In this document: one piece after another, positions 1 through 11,847 of the stretch
Numbering within the stretch: position 1 is the first letter of the stretch
Layout of the letters: each line of letters opens with the position of its first letter
From: Ectobius pallidus
Lineage: Eukaryota; Arthropoda; Insecta; Blattodea; Ectobiidae
Reading direction: 5' to 3'
Length of the DNA stretch: 64,000 nucleotides
Assembly (NCBI GenBank): GCA_964059195.1
Contig: CAXKWD010000006.1
Coordinates: 3,154,530-3,218,529 of the forward strand
Translations under genes and position numbers: made by a program
Notes under the pieces: generated by a model
What the model was told of the DNA's origin: nothing
Seen by the model: only the letters and a program-made list of their open reading frames with translations
Databases searched by the model: none

Positions 1-156
1 GAAGCATTAACTGTGAGAGGAAAACTAATGTATTTTGGACATATCATGAGAAATACACAATCATTAGAGAAGGACACGGAGGAAAGAATACACGGAGACG
101 CCGTGCTTGCGGTTTTGTATGGGAAACAGATGAAGCCAATGACCACGCCCCCTTAA
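1..156 (+). pseudogene. RTE-like reverse transcriptase remnant, C-terminal end (window-truncated)
   Basis: Only the last part of the remnant described in full at 9341-10064 is inside the window. It reads in the + direction through EALTVRGKLMYFGHIMRNTQ and an Asp/Glu-rich stretch to a TAA at 154-156. The motif with YFGHIMR followed by SLEK is typical of the C-terminal region of RTE/BovB-type ORFs. Confidence 0.75.
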
Positions 157-893
157 GGGACCAAAAAGGAGGCTTGCTATATACAATAGCACACAAATAC
201 TCCGAAGTTTCACGGGTTATAACAACGTAACGGTAGGGAAAATATGTAATATCCCAATTTCATATATTAACTACATACTCTGACATCATAATAATCCCGG
301 TAGTAAGCATTAACCTATCTCAGAAGAGCCAAAAATGTAACTTTCAAATGAGCAACTTTACATGTGCGAGTCATTGACATTAGCAGCCTAGTGTAAAATA
401 CAAGTAAATTATGCTTAGCAATTATACCCATATTCATTCATCCCAAAAATTGATTATTTTCAGTACCTAAATTTTACAAAATTATTAATTTTTAAGGTAA
501 GTTCCTAGCATAGAATTTAAGTATTTTTGTTTACCTTAAATTTAATTTCTTCAATATTGTTCAATATGTACTTGTCAAAATTCAAAATTCAAAAACTATA
601 ATGAAAGATGTAATATAAATAACTTCAATAGAATTTATTGGTCTTGTGGAGGGTGGAAAAAGGTACAATTTCTCGCCTGTTCGTAGACTTCTGCGCACGT
701 TTTGGCCTCCATAAGGAATTAATATGAAACATCTCCATTATTGCCATTAGAGAATCAATAATTTATTGCTGTGTTGAAAATTAATCTATATGCACCTTAG
801 AAGAGCAATATCCTGCGTTTTTGTTGTTGGGTTTCGTAAGCTTAATATTGTAATTCAATATTTCATCAATGTTAACTGTATTTTCTTTTTGTA
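157..893. other. AT-rich spacer without recognisable gene
   Basis: About 735 bp between the RTE-like remnant and the first LINE tail. I see no long reading frame, RNA gene or coding similarity. It holds short AT-rich direct repeats, for example the repeated AAAATTC block near 577-592, of which unit 7 has one fewer. Equivalent spacers lie at about 10065-10801, 19980-20716, 27730-28466, 35494-36230, 45752-46488 and 55663-56392. It may be the 3' UTR of the LINE whose tail follows, but nothing proves this. Confidence 0.6.
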
Positions 894-1004
894 TTGATTT
901 TATATGTAAATGTCTATTATTGTAAAATTAATTGTAAAAATTTTGACGTGTCCTATAACATGTACATGTTCGACGGACTAAATAAAATTCTATTCTATTC
1001 TATT
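894..1004 (+). mobile_element. Probable LINE 3' end (LINE-C) with (TTCTA)n tail
   Basis: The segment ends in an AATAAA signal at 981-986 followed directly by a short run of TTCTA repeats to about 1004. A polyadenylation-like signal running into a pentamer repeat is how many CR1/Jockey-group non-LTR elements end, and LINE-A in this window ends the same way with a different pentamer. No coding remnant is visible upstream, so the family and 5' boundary are unknown. Confidence 0.5.
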
Positions 1005-1068
1005 TGTTATGTTCCCTTGTTAGGTTCCTGTATGTATCTTCTATACATTTATTTCCATGTTTATTATA

Positions 1069-1885
1069 CAGGGTGTCTTCTATTGACGTTTAAAACTCTC
1101 TGTAGTGACGTAGATGACATTGAAACAAGTGATTTGATATAGGACACATAGGGTCGCAAATGTCGGGAAATGCCTTAAAAATGAAGGACAAATGTGAAAC
1201 ATATGACGTCACGAGTGACGACACACCTCTAGCTGCCGGGCTCGTTGACTCCGACGCACACCTAAGCATTCAAAGCAATTGTCGAATGTCACATCACTGT
1301 AGCACTGTGTCTGCGTGTGCGACTCGAGTGCGAAGCGTTGAAGGTTCCCCTGGGTCTGTCAACTAGCTTTTTTTGTTTTTGCTTTTTTTTTTTTTTTGTC
1401 AGCAACCCTTTTTCTTCGCTCACATGTCAGCAAACATTCTTTTTCTGTTATGTACAATTAGACCACAATTACATACAGTACTGTCAAGCAGATGTATGCA
1501 AAGCTGAGCAATTACTTCTTTTCTCTCGTATTTTATTTGATTAAATTTGAAGATTGAAGAGAAAAATAAAACAAAGAAAACGTGCGTTTTGTAACACATA
1601 AATGTATTTTTACTATACTCAGTCTGTTAACACAGATCTGCCACAAAAAAAAGAATGTTTTGTTTTACATCAACATTAGACCACAATAATTATGTACAGG
1701 AGAGTACTGTTAAGTAGGTGTATGCAAAGTTCAGGAATACCGTATTTTTTGTGTCTTGTACAGTACTGTGTTTTATTTTGTTTTTGAAGAATCAACACAC
1801 ATAATACAGTATCGGTACCGCGCGTTTTTTAACACACACAGTTAGTTTTATCGTTCTCAGTCTGTTAACAAAGATGTGCCATAGA

Positions 1886-1931
<46 letters not shown>

Positions 1932-2844
1932 CAACATTTATGTGCTATTCGTTTGTTGTTAGACCACACTACAGTACAGTAAAGCACAGTACTGTTAAGG
2001 AAATGTACAGTTTGCAAAGTTCATGAATAAGTTTTTTCTCTCGTATTTAAATCTCCTCGATGTTTTCTTAACGATTGGGATTCGTTAAATTTGAAGAAAC
2101 GAAAGAACACGAAAAGAAAAGTTTCAAGCGTTTTGTAATACACAAGGTATTTTTAGTGTATTTATCTGTTAATGAAGATTTGCCAAAAAAATTGTTTTTC
2201 TTCTTCTTCGCTCATGTGTCAGCAAACTGTTTGTTTGCATTACGTAGAACACTTCGTCTTACGAATGTGATCGTAAGCGCAGATCTGTGTTAACAGACTG
2301 AGTACAATAAAAGTACATTTTTGTGTTACAAAACGAAAGTTTTCGTTGTTTTATTTTTCTCTTGTTTCTTCAAATTTCATCAAATAAAATACGAGAGAAA
2401 AGAAGTAACTGCTCAGCATTGCGTATATCTGCTTGATAGTACTGTACGTAATTGTGGTCTAATGGTACATAACAAAAAAAGAATGTTTGCTGACATGTGA
2501 GCGAAGAAAAAGGGTTGCTGACAAAAAAAAGCAAAAACAAAAAAAGCTAGTTGACAGACCCAGGGGAACCTTCTACCCTACGCACTCGAGTCGCACACGC
2601 AGACACAGTGCTACAGTGATGTGACATTCGACAATTGCTTTGAATGCTTAGGTGTGCGTCAGAGTCAACGAGCCCGGCAGCTAGTGGTGTGTCGTCACTC
2701 GTGACGTCATATGTTTCACATTTGTCCTTCATTTTTAATGCATTTCCCGACATTTGCGACCCTATGTGTCCTATATCAAATCACTTGTTTCAATGCCATC
2801 TACGTCACTACGGAGAGTTTTAAACGTTAATAGAAGACACCCTG
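1069..2844. mobile_element. Foldback / long-TIR DNA transposon-like element, unit 1
   Basis: The two ends are inverted repeats. The left arm is 1069-~1642 and the right arm ~2279-2844 (about 570 bp each, differing at only scattered positions), beginning CAGGGTGTCTTC. The sequence TATA flanks both edges (1065-1068 and 2845-2848); because TATA is its own complement, it could be a target duplication or part of the terminus. Each arm holds a TGACGTCA palindrome (1204-1211 on the left). The ~640-bp loop holds diverged tandem copies of arm sequence and a (AG)n tract at about 1893-1923. No transposase frame is present, so this is a non-autonomous element. Superfamily not assigned. Confidence 0.8.
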
Positions 2845-2848
2845 TATA

Positions 2849-3298
2849 CAATGTGTTATTGTATACCAGGAATAATCTACCAAGTCAACAACTTAGACAG
2901 GACGTACATTCACACAACACAAGAAATAGAAACTTTATTGATGTACCTTTTTACAGGCTATCTAAGTCACTCAAAAGTTATCATGTAGTGGGAATGAAAT
3001 GTTATAATATGCTATCAATAAGTGTGCTTAATTACCCAGTTGACAAGTTTAAACATAAGCTATATGACTGGTTAGTTGGTCATCCATTTTATTCCCTAGA
3101 CGAGTTCTTTGAATTTAGTACTAAATCAATTATCTTTTGATATTTTAATTCTTGGTTGTTTGTAAATTATTTTGTTTATAGTACTATTATGTATATATAT
3201 GTAGGCATGTATTTTAAATGTAAAACTGACTTTGTCTATTGCCTCTTTGTAAGCTTAATGACAATAGAATATTATTATTATTATTATTATTATTATTA
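2849..3298 (+). mobile_element. LINE-B 3' fragment with (ATT)n tail, unit 1
   Basis: The + strand encodes the C-terminal end of a non-LTR ORF2: motifs VHSHNTRNR, YRLSKS and HPFYSLDEF align by eye with VHSHDTRN, YSRLSKT and KAFYSLKEF at the end of LINE-A. The frame stops at 3138-3140, followed by an AT-rich 3' UTR and an (ATT)n tail (3269-3298). The foldback element sits directly upstream. The short flank at 1005-1068 may be the continuation of LINE-B on the other side, which would make the foldback a nested insertion. That is inference. Confidence 0.75.
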
Positions 3299-4595
3299 GA
3301 ACCTGATGACATGTGCAAGATCATACCAGGTTCGGAAGGCTACAAGAGAGCTATAATGAAAGCCTTGGTAATGCGTTCCATACCAAAAGACATCGAAATG
3401 ATTCTAAGCAAAATTCGTATTAGGGAGCCAGATGCAAGAGAAAAGCTCATATGATTAAATCATCCATAACACATACTCTCTCACAAGAAGAGAGAGGGCT
3501 TTTGGCTGAAAGAGTGGATTTTTCTCATGCAAAATATTCTCATGAGGAGGATGAAGTTATTAAGGGGAACTGGAAAAGATTTTCTCTGCCCATTGAAATC
3601 AGTTAAGAAGAGAAAAGCTTAGAATGAGGAATATGAAAAGGGAAGGAGAAAGAGATCATGCTCCAAGATATAATTTCAGGAAATGTAAGAGAGTTCAGTA
3701 TAAAGTTGAAAACACTGAAGAAAGTACTGATAGTGACAGTGATGCAAGTGATTCAGAACCTAATGACATGTGCAAGATCATACCAGGTTCGGAAGGCTAC
3801 AAGAGAGTTATAATAAAAGCCTCTGTTAAGCTTTCCATACCAAAAGACATCAAAATGATTCTAAGCAAAATTTGAATTAGGGAGCCAGATGCAGTATGTC
3901 CTGCTCATATGATTGAATCATCCCTAACACATACTCTCTCACAAGAAGAGAGAGGGCTTTTGGCTGAAAGAGGAGTGGATTTTTCTCATGCAAAATATTC
4001 TCATGAGGAGGATGAAGTTATTAAGGGGAACTGGAATAGATTTTCTCTGCCCATTGAAATCAGTTAAGAAGAGAAAAGCTTAGAATGAGGAATATGAAAA
4101 GGGAAGGAGAAAGAGATCATGCTCCAAGATATAATTTCAGGAAATGTAAGAGAGTTCAGTATAAAGTTGAAAACACTGAAGAAAGTACTGATAGTGACAG
4201 TGATGCAAGTGATTCAGAACCTAATGACATGTGCAAGATCATACCAGGTTCGGAAGGCTACAAGAGAGTTATAATAAAAGCCCCTGTAATGCTTTCCATA
4301 CCAAAAGACATCGAAATGATTCTAAGCAAAATTTGAATTAGGGAGCCAGATGCAGTATGTTGAAAACACTGAAAAAAGTACGGATAGTGACAGTGATGCA
4401 AGTGATTCAGAACCTGATGATATGTGCAAGATCATACCAGGTTCGGAAGGCTACAAGAGAGCTATAATGAAGCCTCGGTAATGCGTTCCATACCAAAAGA
4501 CATCGAAATGATTCTAAGCAAAATTCGTATTAGGGAGCCAGATGCAAGAGAAAAGCCCATATGATTAAATCATCCATAACACATACTCTCTCACA
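3299..4595 (+). repeat. 461-bp exon-like tandem repeat array (3.5 copies), unit 1
   Basis: Period 461 bp: the frame starting MRNMKREGERDHAP begins at 3624 and again at 4085; a truncated last copy covers about 4360-4595. Each copy encodes an acidic Asp/Ser stretch (STDSDSDASDSEP), then KIIPGSEGYKR, then IPKDIEMILSKI. Further on is HTLSQEERGLLAERGVDFSH, followed by a Trp-containing segment ending NWNRFS. Copy 1 reads Arg (CGT) where copies 2 and 3 have TGA, so these are pseudogene fragments. The final segment is reminiscent of a Myb/SANT-like helix, but I do not recognise the parent gene. Here copy 3 is homogenised to copy 2. The array stops abruptly where the zinc-finger sequence begins. Confidence 0.75.
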
Positions 4596-6344
<1,749 letters not shown>

Positions 6345-6656
6345 GATTTACTATAAATCCACACACGACAATAGTAACTCACAACTGTTTAATTGCAGGT
6401 GTGTCATTCCACATTTGTACAAAGATTAAGATAAAATATTTTCCAAGCAGCGAGAATTTCTCAGTCTGTCCAAAGCGTTGAGCCGAGATATTTTTCCAAC
6501 ATTCTGCTGCGTTATGAGTATCTTGTAGACTGTGACCCGTGATCAACGCATTCCGATCACGTGATCACGTTTCTAGGGAGAAACAGTGGAGTGCCACCAA
6601 ATTCGAACGGAATGTTTTATTCACAAAAACGAATTCCACAACCGCAAGCATGTGTT
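6345..6656 (-). promoter_or_regulatory. 5' flank of the zinc-finger pseudogene (possible ancestral promoter/UTR)
   Basis: Noncoding sequence directly upstream of the pseudogene start, less AT-biased toward its distal part. It holds the perfect 12-bp palindrome GATCACGTGATC at 6555-6566, whose centre CACGTG is an E-box (bHLH site). The same palindrome is at 16470, 26696, 34463, 42240, 52153 and 62379. LINE-A interrupts this flank at 6657; it resumes at 9141-9340. In units 3 and 4 the flank is continuous (26487-27001 and 34253-34765). That it was a promoter is inferred only from position. Confidence 0.35.
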
Positions 6657-9140
6657 TCCCCAGTAGTTGATAAGTATTATAGTGTTAGGCTAGATAGTCT
6701 TAAGAATATAGATGAACTAAGAAACAGACTAAGTTGTATTAATTGGTATGAAATATTTAGTAAAGAAATAGATGTAAATAAATCTTATAACTTATTCTTA
6801 AATATTTTAACTAGAGAGTTTAATGAATGCTGCCCTAGAATAATAAAAAAAAAGGAAAAATAATTCAAAATGCAAGTCAAGAGCACTAAAAAACTGGTAT
6901 ACTCCATATCTTAATATAATTAGAATTATGCTTCAAACGTGTCATGATAAATGTAAACAAGACAGCAATTATAGAGACATATATAATAGACTAAACAGAA
7001 TTTATAAAAATGAGATTAAACTGGCAAAGTGCAAGGCAAATGACAAATTTATTCTAAATTCTAATAATAGTTGTAAGGCTGCTTGGACTGTAATAAAACA
7101 TGAAATTAATAGTTCAAAATCGAACCATGAAGACATACCAATAGCTCCTAATACGCTCAATGCTCACTTTACTGATCTAAACCCAACAGAGGAAGAAAAT
7201 CATATAACACATCAAAACAACGTAGATCCCATAACTCTATTGTCAAGTTCATTACAAAAAACAAATCTCAATTTTACATGGGACTTAATTAGCGATGAAA
7301 ACGTTATAAAAAAGGCAATAAATAAGTTATCCAACTCAAAAGCAGAAGACTTTTAACGCCTCTCAAATTTTGTCATTAAGTCTATTTCAAAAGAACTGCA
7401 GTTTCCCTTATACATTCTCACTAACAGAATATTAAATCAAGGAATCTTTCCTGACTGTTTAAAAATAACAGTGACCAGGCCAATTCATAAAAAAGGCGAT
7501 AGACGAGATCCAAATAATTATCGTCCAATTTCCCTCATTCCGATACTGTCAAAGATAGTGGAAATTTGTTTACATACTCAACTATATTCCTTCTTTGAAA
7601 ATAATAATTTGATCAGTGATGCACAATATGGATTTAGGTCCAAATTGTCAACAGTAAAAGCAGTCGAAGCCATTGTATCTGAAATCCATAATGGTTTTGA
7701 AAGTAAGATGTATTCTAGTGCAACCCTATTGGATCTGAGTAAAGCTTTTGATTCCATCTCACATGAAATATTAATCAAAAAGTTGGAGTTCTATGGAGTT
7801 GAAAGGAAGACACTTAATTTAATAATATCTTATCTAAATAATAGAGTGCAAATGGTAAAAGTTAATAATGATGCCTCAGATTTCCTACCAATTAAAAAAG
7901 GTGTGCCCCAAGGTTCCATACTAGGGCCTTTCCTATTCACGGTTTATATTAACGATCTACCAGCATATCTGCCTTGTAGGACAATATTATATGCAGATGA
8001 TACTACTATTCTTAACACTCACAGATCCTTGGATGTTATAAAACAAAAAGATGCTTCTATGCTAGAAAAATCTGCTCTCTGGTTAGAGGCAAATCTGTTA
8101 AAACTGAACTCAAATAAAACCGAAAATATTATTTTTAACCTTAATGTTATAAAAGAAGAAAATAAATATGTTAAACTACTTGGAATACACATGGACCAAA
8201 AACTGATCTGGACAAAGCATATAGAAACTCTATGCAAAAAGCTGGCTCGAGTTACTTTTTTGCTCAATAGACTCAGAGACAATGTCAGTGAAAACTTAAT
8301 GCTATTTTCGTACTTTGCCTTCTTTCATTCCCATTTGATATATGGCATACTGCTGTGGGGAAATGCAACTAATACCACACTAGTATTTAAGTGGCAGAAA
8401 AGAGCACTTAGATGCATTTTGGGATTAAACCCAACAGAGTCATGTAGAGAGCATTTTGCTAACCTGAATATAATGACTGTGCCAGGACTATATATTTTTA
8501 ATTGTCTAGTTTATGTAAAGGAAAACCTCTCAGCATTCTCCAATAGGACATCTGTTCATTCACATGACACTAGAAACAGTTACATGATTGATCTTCCCTA
8601 TTCCAGACTATCCAAAACACATAATAGTCATCTTTATTTAAGCTTTCAGTTATTTAATAAACTCCCTAAGAGTTCACACTTAGTGACATTGATCAAATTT
8701 AAAACTGTTCTAGAATCCTGGATTAAGGGTAAAGCATTTTATTCACTTAAAGAGTTTAACAACTGTGATATGTCCAATTTATTATTACGACTGGTATTAT
8801 AACCTATAGAATAGCTCAATTTGTATCTGCATACCGTCTTAAATTCTCTTTTAAGATCTTTCACTATTGTATTACTCTGATGCAAATGTGTAGTGTTCCA
8901 ATTAATGTATGTTATTTTTAAGTAGTGTGTGGACAGGTAATCAAAAGAATTTTCTGTGATAAAGCAATCTATAGCAGGTGGTATGATGCTGTCCATTACA
9001 ATTCCCTATGACTATTACAGACATAATTGTAAATAATTTTAAATATATTGTAAATACTGTGATAAACAATGACGAAGCCAATTGTACCAGGTATTAAACG
9101 GCAAATAAAGATTATCTTATCTTATCTTATCTTATCTTAT
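6657..9140 (+). mobile_element. LINE-A, 5'-truncated non-LTR retrotransposon, unit 1
   Basis: A 2484-bp insertion, defined by comparison with the empty sites in units 3 and 4. It starts downstream of where an endonuclease domain would be and retains the linker region, the reverse transcriptase and the C-terminal domain. It ends with AATAAAG and a run of TTATC repeats (about 9111-9140). Against the empty site, four bases (CTGC) are lost and no target-site duplication is visible. The conserved motifs suggest a CR1/Jockey-like group; the clade is not certain. The copy is dead: a frameshift in an A run near 6848 and an in-frame TAA at 7354-7356. Confidence 0.88.
7471..8802 (+). pseudogene. LINE-A reverse transcriptase fragment, unit 1
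   Basis: The longest frame of LINE-A (443 codons from a GTG used only as a frame marker; no true start is expected). In order: PNNYRPISL, LDLSKAFDSI (motif A with catalytic Asp), GVPQGSILGPFLF, and the catalytic YADD at residues 174-177 (7990-8001). The C-terminal region follows with WGNATN, QKRALRCILG and the VHSHDTRN block. The same frame is open from 7357, after the TAA that separates it from the upstream part (6928-7356). CGA near the end extends it four codons beyond units 5 and 6, which have TGA there. The RT core residues are intact, but the frame is an isolated fragment. Confidence 0.85.
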
Positions 9141-9340
9141 CACTCTTGGAACACTCACGCGATTTTCTCTAGTAGTAGTAGTATTCCTTCGAGTCGCTTG
9201 CGATTCCTGGAAATCCACACGGATTTTCTAGCAAGATTGAGGGTTCACTATCCGTAGAAAATATTTGTTCTTGCTCTATTTTCCACTGCTTTATGAACTT
9301 CACAGCTCCACCCCCTTCTGTCATTTTTTTTATTGACCCT

Positions 9341-10064
9341 AGTAATACACTGGATGAAACTAAAATAGGAGTAAGAATTGGAGGAAGAATCATAAATAAC
9401 ATCAGATATGCAGATGACACTACCCTACTTGCAGAGAGCAAGAAAGACTTGGAAGATCTTATAAATAGAGTAAAACAGAAAGTGATAAAGCTGGTCTAAA
9501 ACTAAATGTTAAAAAACTAAAATAATGACATCAGAGAATATTTCGATAAATATCGGCGGCGAAGTACTAACAACAGTAGACAAAATTAATTTCTTAGGCA
9601 CAACATTAAAGATGACTGTAGTAACACAGAAGAAATAAGGAGAAGGATAATTCTTGGAAAGATAGCAATGAAGAGATTAAATAAGATTATAAATGACTCA
9701 GATATTTCAACTAAACAAAAATAAGAATAATACAGTCTACAGTGTTTCCTGTGGTATTATATGGTAGTGAAATTTGGACATTAAGGAAAGCAGAGAGGAA
9801 AAAATTAGATGGTTTGAGATATGGGTATGGAGGAAACTATTAAAGATAACATGGACTGAAAGGACTAATACATCAATCTTAGACGTTATAACACCAGATT
9901 TGCCACTGGAAGCATTAACTGTGAGAGGAAAACTAATGTATTTTGGACATATCATGAGAAATACACAATCATTAGAGAAGGACACGGAGGAAAGAATACA
10001 CGGAGACGCCGTGCTTGCGGTGTTGTATGGGAAACAGATGAAGCCAATGACCACGCCCCCTTAA
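9341..10064 (+). pseudogene. RTE-like reverse transcriptase remnant, spanning units 1 and 2
   Basis: Begins mid-domain with LDETKIGVRIGGR and the catalytic YADDTTLLAES block, then reads TKIMTSENIS and NFLGTTLK, RRRIILGKIAMKRLN, then WVWRKLLKITWTER and YFGHIMR. This order is that of RTE/BovB-type ORFs from RT motif C to the C-terminal domain. Frame changes occur near 9490-9520, 9600 and 9810, and stops end it at 10062-10064. In this copy the reading frame is broken by a missing base at TTAGATGG (~9810), where units 3-5 read TTAGATGCG. The 5' half of the element, including motifs A and B, is absent. Confidence 0.8.
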
Positions 10065-10888
10065 GGGACCAAAAAGGAGGCTTGCTATATACAATAGCAC
10101 ACAAATACTCCGAAGTTTCACGGGTTATAACAACGTAACGGTAGGGAAAATATGTAATATCCCAATTTCATATATTAACTACATACTCTGACATCATAAT
10201 AATCCCGGTAGTAAGCATTAACCTATCTCAGAAGAGCCAAAAATGTAACTTTCAAATGAGCAACTTTACATGTGCGAGTCATTGACATTAGCAGCCTAGT
10301 GTAAAATACAAGTAAATTATGCTTAGCAATTATACCCATATTCATTCATCCCAAAAATTGATTATTTTCAGTACCTAAATTTTACAAAATTATTAATTTT
10401 TAAGGTAAGTTCCTAGCATAGAATTTAAGTATTTTTGTTTACCTTAAATTTAATTTCTTCAATATTGTTCAATATGTACTTGTCAAAATTCAAAATTCAA
10501 AAACTATAATGAAAGATGTAATATAAATAACTTCAATAGAATTTATTGGTCTTGTGGAGGGTGGAAAAAGGTACAATTTCTCGCCTGTTCGTAGACTTCT
10601 GCGCACGTTTTGGCCTCCATAAAGAATTAATATGAAACATCTCCATTATTGCCATTAGAGAATCAATAATTTATTGCTGTGTTGAAAATTAATCTATATG
10701 CACCTTAGAAGAGCAATATCCTGCGTTTTTGTTGTTGGGTTTCGTAAGCTTAATATTGTAATTCAATATTTCATCAATGTTAACTGTATTTTCTTTTTGT
10801 ATTGATTTTATATGTAAATGTCTATTATTGTAAAATTAATTGTAAAAATTTTGACGTGTCCTATAACATGTACATGTTCGACGGACTA

Positions 10889-10912
10889 AATAAAATTCTA
10901 TTCTATTCTATT
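10889..10912 (+). mobile_element. LINE-C (TTCTA)n tail, unit 2
   Basis: Same AATAAA plus TTCTA repeat as in unit 1, without change. Equivalent tails are at 20804-20827, 28554-28577, 36318-36341, 46576-46599 and 56480-56503; in unit 6 one base before AATAAA is altered. Confidence 0.5.
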
Positions 10913-10976
10913 TGTTATGTTCCCTTGTTAGGTTCCTGTATGTATCTTCTATACATTTATTTCCATGTTTATTATA

Positions 10977-11795
10977 CAGGGTGTCTTCTATTGACGTTTA
11001 AAACTCTCTGTAGTGACGTAGATGACATTGAAACAAGTGATTTGATATAGGACACATAGGGTCGCAAATGTCGGGAAATGCCTTAAAAATGAAGGACAAA
11101 TGTGAAACATATGACGTCACGAGTGACGACACACCTCTAGCTGCCGGGCTCGTTGACTCCGACGCACACCTAAGCATTCAAAGCAATTGTCGAATGTCAC
11201 ATCACTGTAGCACTGTGTCTGCGTGTGCGACTCGAGTGCGAAGCGTTGAAGGTTCCCCTGGGTCTGTCAACTAGCTTTTTTTTTGTTTTTGCTTTTTTTT
11301 TTTTTTTGTCAGCAACCCTTTTTCTTCGCTCACATGTCAGCAAACATTCTTTTTCTGTTATGTACAATTAGACCACAATTACATACAGTACTGTCAAGCA
11401 GATGTATGCAAAGCTGAGCAATTACTTCTTTTCTCTCGTATTTTATTTGATTAAATTTGAAGATTGAAGAGAAAAATAAAACAAAGAAAACGTGCGTTTT
11501 GTAACACATAAATGTATTTTTACTATACTCAGTCTGTTAACACAGATCTGCCACAAAAAAATGAATGTTTTGTTTTACATCAACATTAGACCACAATAAT
11601 TATGTACAGGAGAGTACTGTTAAGTAGGTGTATGCAAAGTTCAGGAATACCGTATTTTTTGTGTCTTGTACAGTACTGTGTTTTATTTTGTTTTTGAAGA
11701 ATCAACACACATAATACAGTATCGGTACCGCGTGTTTTTTAACACACAAAGTTAGTTTTATCGTTCTCAGTCTGTTAACAAAGATGTGCCATAGA

Positions 11796-11847
<52 letters not shown>

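Noticed and set aside
157..893. Search for tRNA, snRNA or other RNA genes in the AT-rich spacer
   Set aside because: No cloverleaf, box A/B pair or snRNA-like motif could be seen by eye; the region remains unannotated.
1005..1068. A second coding part of LINE-B upstream of the foldback
   Set aside because: The translated stretch is short and hydrophobic, and only loosely resembles the equivalent LINE-A region, so it was not listed as a separate feature.
1160..1366. 68-codon frame inside the foldback arm, present on both arms
   Set aside because: It is repeated only because the arms are inverted copies. The peptide has no recognisable domain and the start and stop are not conserved features of a gene.
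3269..3298. (ATT)n, TTATC and TTCTA runs considered as CRISPR-like or telomere-like repeats
   Set aside because: They are short microsatellites located exactly at LINE 3' ends. There are no spacers, and the repeats do not form the TTAGG arthropod telomere motif.
8739..8996. Minus-strand 85-codon frame at the end of LINE-A
   Set aside because: It overlaps the LINE-A C-terminus and 3' UTR in antisense, with no recognisable motif. It is a chance frame amplified with the unit.
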